A stretch of 64,000 nucleotides of DNA from Metellina segmentata (taxonomy: Eukaryota; Arthropoda; Arachnida; Araneae; Tetragnathidae): assembly GCA_947359465.1 (NCBI GenBank), contig OX375873.1:137513916-137577915 (forward strand). Reading direction: 5' to 3'. The translations under genes were made by a program, and so were the position numbers. Below, one piece after another: positions 60,601 through 64,000 of this stretch (the stretch's first letter is position 1; each line of letters opens with the position of its first letter). Under the pieces are notes generated by a model. The model was not told where the DNA came from and did not search any database. It saw only the letters and a program-made list of their open reading frames with translations.

Positions 60601-62880
60601 TGGTAATGAAAGAAGTTATGTAGTATCTTAGTACAAATGATTCCAAGCGATGAAATTCATTTTCAGTTGTACTTCAGTGAAAATGTAAAAATTTCATATA
60701 TTAGGAACCTTTTTACTTTCTCATTGTTTTTACTTTAGTCTGTGCAGATGGCAATAGGACCGAATGATTGTTTCATTTTGAAATGTTTAAGGGTTTTCGA
60801 ACTAAAAAAACTGAAAAATCAAGACTGAAACACTGTTTAGTTTTAATGGTCTCCAAAGTCAAGATTTATCCACTATCGAAGGCTAGAAAACCCCATGCAA
60901 ATAGTACCATTTGTGTGATTTCTATGAAAGGAACGAAGTATTCGAATGCATTGATCTGGTTCAGTGTCAATTATTTTGTTTCTCAGACATTTTGAGCTCT
61001 ATTAGTTTTAAGGAACATTTTTTTTCCATATCGAGTTATGGTGTGTGGTGTCTCAGCAGGTATGTATACTCTGCCCACAACCAGTGTGTCTTTTCTGTAT
61101 CAGTAAAACTTTCGTAGTCTATGTGTCATAGGGATTGAATTGGGAGACATCCTGTTCCCAGGAACTAACAAGGTAGTTCAAATCTGCTTTTTAGACCTTT
61201 GTTGTTGTATTATAGTAAGCACACACACACTAGTCCACATTGCATGGATTTGATTTTAGAATTACTTACACTTTGTACGAGTCTTCACATGCCTACCCAT
61301 ATTGGACGTCGATGATTCTGAAGAGAATTAAATCCGTACAATGACATATCTTTTTCCATTTTGAAAGCTTCCTGACAAGACGAAGTAAAGGGTGAGAACA
61401 GCCATGGTGGTTAACTATCGAAACTGATAGACTCTTTTGCTTTGTACTAACTCAGACGGGATGAAAAAGTTAACACCATTAATTATTGGAAAATCTATTA
61501 AACCAAGGCATTTCAAGAATGTGAAGAACTTTCCTACAGAATATGGCTCAGACCAAAATCTTGGATGACAAGAACAATTTTTGAAATTTTTTTTCGAAAA
61601 TTGAAAAGATGTGCTTACAGAAATGCAAGATTCTTTTGTTGGTTGATCAATGCACAGCCCATATTGTGCATTTAAAGTTTAAAAACGCGTTAGTGTAATT
61701 TTTCCTGCCATTGTTCAAGCAAAGTTTAACCTTGTGATTTGGGATAGTACAATCATTTAAAGTTAACTGTAAAAAATATCTGGTGAAAAATGTCTTCTGA
61801 ATATAGAATCTTGAGACAGGAGAGTCGATAAATGTGCTAGAAGCTCTTCATATGATTTCCTCGGCGTGGGAGAAAATAGGTAGGAAATGTATCTCAAGTT
61901 CCTTTGTAAAAGGTAGTTTTTTCAGGGTCAGACATAATAAATTTGAAAGCAAGTACAGAGAAGATTCTAATGAAAGGGAAGAGCTCTTGACTACCTCAGA
62001 TATAGAGTTTGAGGATTATCTAGCTTGTGATACAAAAATGTTGTAACATCCGAGTGATTTGATAAATCTGAGTGATTTGATAAACTCTGAATCAGATAGT
62101 TCAAGCGACAAAGATAATGAAAGAATAAAATTCAGTCTGCAATGGAAGCCACTCAGGCTTTGAATATAGTATTCAAAGAATACTATAATAGTCCTTCTCT
62201 ACTTGAGAGAAAAGGACAATAAAAGAGCTTATGGAATGAACACTAAACTATTGTAAAGGAAGAAATAAAAGGTGTTACTTAAATTAGTCTTTATTTCATG
62301 CTCTGTTTTGTTTTTCTCCGGCCCCAATGTAACGTTTTCCAGCATAGAACGCTATTTATCCCTGGTCCCTTGAAATGCGTTAAATCAGAGTTTCACTGTT
62401 TTCTTTTCAATAGTCGTATCTAATCTTTTTGTCGATATTCCTTTTATACTAATCAAAAGCGGAAGTGTTGCCTCCTAGGGAATGTTGATGTGTCCGTCAG
62501 TTTCTAATTTACGTTTAATTTTAATCTAAACTACGTTTAATCAATGCGACATGTGCCGTCCTACCGATGCAGAATAGCGTGTGCTTACCTATAAGTAGTC
62601 TGCACAGAAGTTTCATGCACATAATATGCACACATATCCAAGTGGAGATTGACAACAATTTCAATATTTATTGAATAACAAGGATGAATGGCAGTTGATT
62701 CTTGTTAATATTTCTGCTTTACACATGCAATTTGTTTCTTTATTTCAGAAGGAAGAGTTGAACCTCCCCACTCCATACTCACAGAACCCTCGATCGATGA
62801 TGTCCTACGAGTACAGGAGTGTCTTCTTTGTTTATCAAAAACCAGACTCTCTGTGTTGTATGAAAAGTGAAGTGTCCTGA
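42502..62880 (+). CDS. CARNMT1: Carnosine N-methyltransferase, seven coding exons
   Basis: Coding exons are 42502-42677, 45284-45482, 51409-51569, 55846-55986, 57461-57639, 59218-59435 and 62749-62880 (1206 bases, 401 residues plus stop), all with GT donors, AG acceptors and consistent phases. The product is an N2227-like (UPF0586) SAM-dependent methyltransferase that converts carnosine to anserine in animals. Visible signatures: [12 protein letters not shown]; the SAM site [20 protein letters not shown] with [18 protein letters not shown]; the VNFPDVNP loop; [32 protein letters not shown]. Length is close to the roughly 400 residues usual in the family. The first ATG after the hAT element is used; the next in-frame block is already conserved. 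Introns carry many transposons but no exon is damaged. Confidence 0.92.
45284..45482 (+). CDS. CARNMT1: CARNMT1 exon 2
   Basis: Acceptor TTTTTTCAG. Reads [20 protein letters not shown], then [20 protein letters not shown] and [17 protein letters not shown], ending EDI at a GTAAGA donor, phase 0. Matches the helical N-terminal domain. Confidence 0.9.
45552..47293. mobile_element. hAT-type element in CARNMT1 intron 2
   Basis: Ends CAGGGTGGCGACAGAACCGG and (reverse complement) CAGGGTGGCTACAAAAATTG. No matching target duplication was seen (TGTGTTAG against GTCAGTCT). No transposase was recognised. A Helitron relic is nested at about 46196-46989. Confidence 0.7.
46196..46989 (-). mobile_element. 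Helitron, minus strand, 3' end truncated
   Basis: The 5' end on the minus strand is TCTCTACTATTATAAAAGGA, preceded by A, followed by TTTGTCTGTCTGTCC as in the copy at 48621. The interior repeats AACGGATTTGAAATCTG twice (46395, 46670). The 3' side stops at GCCATGCTGG without the hairpin and CTAG. Confidence 0.75.
47661..48567 (+). mobile_element. Helitron in CARNMT1 intron 2 (TCTCCATATT / GCCCCCTAG family)
   Basis: Begins TCTCCATATTAAAAAAGTTA after an A and ends with the hairpin GGGGGCAGAGCCCCCTAG before a T, the A|T placement of Helentron-like Helitrons. It is 907 bp with no Rep/helicase frame, so non-autonomous. Confidence 0.82.
48621..49524 (+). mobile_element. Helitron in CARNMT1 intron 2 (TCTCTACTATT / CACGCAGTGGCTAG family)
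   Basis: Begins TCTCTACTATTATAAAAGGA after an A; ends with the hairpin CCACGCAGTGG plus CTAG before a T. It is 904 bp and non-autonomous. It lies 53 bp downstream of the other-family Helitron on the same strand. Confidence 0.82.
49793..50238. mobile_element. MITE with CAGAGATGCCAA ends (hAT-like)
   Basis: Ends CAGAGATGCCAACCTG and (reverse complement) CAGAGATGCCAATTACTACG. It is 446 bp and non-coding. The 8-bp flanks ATGAGTGG and GATTGGTC do not match, so the superfamily call rests on the CAG-type ends. A fragment of the same family lies inverted at 25990-26165. Confidence 0.65.
50744..51141. mobile_element. pogo/Tigger-type MITE
   Basis: Left end CAGTACAAAGTTCC, right end (reverse complement) CAGTCCAAAATCCGGAATCC, with TA outside each end (50742-50743 and 51142-51143), as in pogo-group elements. 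It has the typical CCTGGACC and TTTTTTTGGCAAA interior, is 398 bp and non-coding, in CARNMT1 intron 2. Relatives are embedded in both hAT copies. Confidence 0.78.
51409..51569 (+). CDS. CARNMT1: CARNMT1 exon 3
   Basis: Acceptor CTGTGCAG. Reads [20 protein letters not shown], then [20 protein letters not shown] and [14 protein letters not shown]. The donor GTAATA at 51570 is chosen over the overlapping GTGTAA at 51568 because only it keeps the frame into exon 4. Confidence 0.9.
52567..54851. mobile_element. hAT-type element in CARNMT1 intron 3, with nested Helitron
   Basis: Ends CAGGGTGTCAAGATTAAAATC and (reverse complement) CAGGATATTAAAAA, with multiple AAATCA/TGATTT subterminal repeats. The flanking 8-mers ATTTAAAT (52559-52566) and ATCTAAAT (54852-54859) match at 7 of 8 positions. 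Most of the interior is the Helitron 52765-54079. Confidence 0.75.
52765..54079 (+). mobile_element. Helitron nested in the hAT element
   Basis: Begins TCTCTATATTAAAAAAAAGT after an A and ends GAGGCTGAGCCCCCTAG before a T. It contains three diverged internal repeats of a roughly 220-bp unit (TTGGTTCATAAATAAATT, ATGCAATCAAAAGTTGGTCA, GTCATATCTATA) between 53160 and 53680. It is 1315 bp with no Rep/helicase frame. Confidence 0.82.
55556..55756 (+). mobile_element. SINE-like repeat, plus strand
   Basis: In plus orientation: GTAGCCAATTTGGTAGTGAG (A-box-like), TTGCAATTTCGAAACC (decayed B box), then GGGGGCTGGTGCACG, TTGGTGTGCAAGTTTG and GTGTTGCTCCAGTG as in the minus-strand copies. Located in CARNMT1 intron 3 just before exon 4. 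Confidence 0.7.
55846..55986 (+). CDS. CARNMT1: CARNMT1 exon 4 (SAM-binding motif)
   Basis: Acceptor TGAATGCAG. Carries [20 protein letters not shown], then [25 protein letters not shown] is motif I, which binds S-adenosylmethionine. Donor GTAAGT at 55987. Confidence 0.93.
57461..57639 (+). CDS. CARNMT1: CARNMT1 exon 5
   Basis: Acceptor TTTATACAG. Reads [20 protein letters not shown], then [20 protein letters not shown] and [12 protein letters not shown]. Donor GTATGA at 57640, phase 1. Confidence 0.93.
57940..58165. repeat. Inverted pair of Helitron-internal repeats
   Basis: The left arm at 57945-58030 (AACGGATTTGAAATCTGCGG, CCAGATCGATACC) and the right arm at 58085-58165 are inverted copies around an AATAATTATTTAATAAATAATT core. 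It lies in CARNMT1 intron 5. Confidence 0.65.
59218..59435 (+). CDS. CARNMT1: CARNMT1 exon 6
   Basis: Acceptor TTTTGCAG. Reads [20 protein letters not shown], then [20 protein letters not shown] and [16 protein letters not shown]. The NLGPLLYH segment lines the substrate pocket in the family. Donor GTAAGT at 59436, phase 0. Confidence 0.94.
59462..59948. mobile_element. mariner-type MITE 26 bp after the exon 6 donor
   Basis: Inverted termini TTGGGTTGATGCTAAAGTTT and (reverse complement of the right end) TTGGGTTGATGCAAAAGTTT, continuing GTCCC-TTTTTGT with few mismatches. TA target duplications lie at 59460-59461 and 59949-59950. It is 487 bp and non-coding. Confidence 0.9.
60272..60646 (-). 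mobile_element. Helitron 3'-end fragment
   Basis: The minus strand ends GCCGTGCTGG, CCACGCAGTGG, CTAG at 60272, as in 48621-49524, and is followed by A instead of T. A 124-codon minus frame covers the fragment but shows no known domain. The segment 60470-60600 resembles 47320-47440. The 5' end was not found. Confidence 0.65.
60675..62398 (+). mobile_element. pogo/Tigger transposon relic in CARNMT1 intron 6
   Basis: The right end (reverse complement CAGTGAAACTCTGATTTAACG) is a typical Tigger terminus. CAGTGAAAATG at 60675 may be the decayed left end. A degenerate pogo-type transposase lies between. TA duplications are not preserved. Confidence 0.65.
61420..62046 (+). pseudogene. pogo/Tigger (DDE_1) transposase relic
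   Basis: Successive frames read [71 protein letters not shown] and [20 protein letters not shown]. These are consecutive blocks of CENP-B-like pogo transposases; [10 protein letters not shown] holds the second catalytic Asp (family LLLVDNCxAH). Stops and frameshifts are frequent, notably between 61690 and 61830. No CENP-B DNA-binding domain was recognised upstream. Confidence 0.82.
62528..62612. repeat. Direct repeat, copy 1, upstream of exon 7
   Basis: Shares AATGCGACATG, GCCGTC, CCGATG, GAATAG/GAATGGTGTG and CCTATAAGTAGT with 63127-63194, same strand. The two copies flank the last CARNMT1 exon. Confidence 0.65.
62749..62880 (+). CDS. CARNMT1: CARNMT1 exon 7 (terminal)
   Basis: Acceptor TTTATTTCAG. 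Reads [20 protein letters not shown], then [14 protein letters not shown] and a short Cys-bearing tail to TGA at 62878-62880. [17 protein letters not shown] is the conserved C-terminal strand. No clear polyadenylation signal was seen close downstream. Confidence 0.9.
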   Translation, partial: KEELNLPTPYSQNPRSMMSYEYRSVFFVYQKPDSLCCMKSEVS

Positions 62881-63203
62881 AAGTAAATGCAAATATGCCT
62901 GAATGTTAGTCTTATCTGTAATTACAAATGAACAGTCGAGCAATCTCATTAAATTTTTTATCAACAGTTTTTATTTGATGTCTTGTCTTAATGGATGCTG
63001 GTGAAATGTATTGAATTGACCATTTAAACATACAGCAATTTAACTACAACACCACGTATTGCTGTTGCATTGTGTTTTGGATGTAGCTTAAGTTATATTC
63101 AAAATGTTAATTATTGCGATTAAAATTAATGCGATGCATGCCGTCTGTCCGATGTGGAATGGTGTGCACTTGCCTATAAGTAGTTTACACAGAATTATAA
63201 AAT

Positions 63204-63848
63204 ACTAGGGGGCCCGCCCCCTGCTCGCAAACGCTCGCCAACCCCCGGATGATTTCTTCGCAATCCTCATTGGTTCGCTGCGCGAACCTATGCTCGCTTC
63301 GCTCGCATCAATGAAGACATGTGTCCTAGCAGAAGGGATTGTTTACAAAATATGATATTCCACAAAAAAAATATTTTTCAAATCTAAATTTTTTTGTTAT
63401 TTTTCAGAAAAGATATATACAGTACCGATGGAATCTGAATTCAAATGAAAACTTTGACTCGAAATGTGAGGGCTGATTTGGAAATTGAATACCCAGCATG
63501 TTGTTTGAGTGTATATTTACCCCTGCACTTGAGCCACCCACGCATTTTCATTGAGTTTGCTGTCGAAAGTTGTTGTGCAAACGTCTCGTTGAACTATAAT
63601 TGTTGGCCCTGTAAAGGACCTTTTTTTAAATGGCCCTGAAAAGATCCTCCGCTTTCTTTGATTTCTATTATTAACTGCAACAGCTCAACTAAAATTATTA
63701 TTTTTTCAATAAAATTTCATCCGATAACGCTATAAATTCAATTCAAGCGCGAGGCTTCGTGAAAAACAAATAATCGTACAATGTTGCCAAAACGCGATAA
63801 CAAATAACGTCTTTTTTGTGTGCCACGTAAGAGAATTATATATATAGA
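63204..63848 (-). mobile_element. Helitron downstream of CARNMT1
   Basis: On the minus strand it begins TCTATATATATAATTCTCTT after an A and ends with the hairpin GGGGGCGGGCCCCCTAG before a T. It is 645 bp and non-autonomous. Sequences at 63047-63115 and 63865-63940 on either side are diverged direct repeats of each other. Confidence 0.82.
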
Positions 63849-64000
63849 TAAAAATTGAATGCAGAACTATAACACCACAAATTGCTGTTGCGTTTTGGAT
63901 GTTGCTCATTTAATTGCTTATAATTCAAAATAACGTTTATTATTTTTCAAGAAAGCCTTTTTGATAGGTGTATTTGATACAATTTAATATCTTGATAATT

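Noticed and set aside
60272..60646. 124-codon minus frame as a host gene
   Set aside because: It ends inside a Helitron hairpin, is rich in Lys/Arg without a domain, and part of it resembles 47320-47440. A TE fragment is more likely.

Overview
This is a stretch of an AT-rich, intron-containing animal nuclear genome, packed with transposable elements. The mix of hAT, Merlin, piggyBac, pogo/Tigger, mariner, Helitron and jockey-type LINE sequences, plus tRNA-headed SINEs, suggests an arthropod. The SINE layout looks arachnid-like (possibly spider), but that is a low-confidence inference from recollection.

Host genes. Two can be recognised and they are divergent. On the plus strand, 42502-62880 holds a complete seven-exon gene for carnosine N-methyltransferase (CARNMT1, N2227-like family). 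All splice junctions keep frame and give a predicted 401 aa protein with the SAM-binding GAGLGR motif. On the minus strand, 36496-36589 is the first coding exon of a mitochondrial carrier of the SLC25A39/SLC25A40 (MTM1-like) group. The rest of that gene was not recognised and should lie at lower coordinates or outside the window. A 5.1-kb hAT element (37330-42438, with an exact 8-bp target duplication) sits between the two starts. Without it the two start codons would be only about 0.8 kb apart, as in a shared bidirectional promoter.

Left third, 1-22400. This is a nest of mobile elements: two abutting hAT elements (973-4671 and 4688-6476, both with target duplications) inside a short inverted-repeat element, then LINE relics, SINEs, a Helitron relic, a Merlin-derived element (13938-15780, exact 8-bp target duplication) and a minisatellite (21811-22105). 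One coding-like relic at 12774-13181 minus was not identified.

Middle, 22780-36451. A Helitron-like element is split by a second copy of the first hAT family. Then comes a three-level nest: a Merlin transposon (27684-34212) is interrupted inside its transposase frame by a piggyBac element (29106-33884, TTAA target), which itself contains a hAT MITE (32554-33014) and a SINE. A second, nearly identical copy of the 1.84-kb Merlin derivative (34604-36451) ends about 45 bp from the SLC25A40 exon donor.

Right third. The CARNMT1 introns host several Helitrons inserted at A|T sites, hAT elements, pogo MITEs, a mariner MITE 26 bp after an exon donor, a pogo/Tigger transposase relic and a SINE. No new defence or metabolic system was found. 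The novel material lies in the nesting, the promoter insertion, the unidentified coding relic and several striking palindromes.
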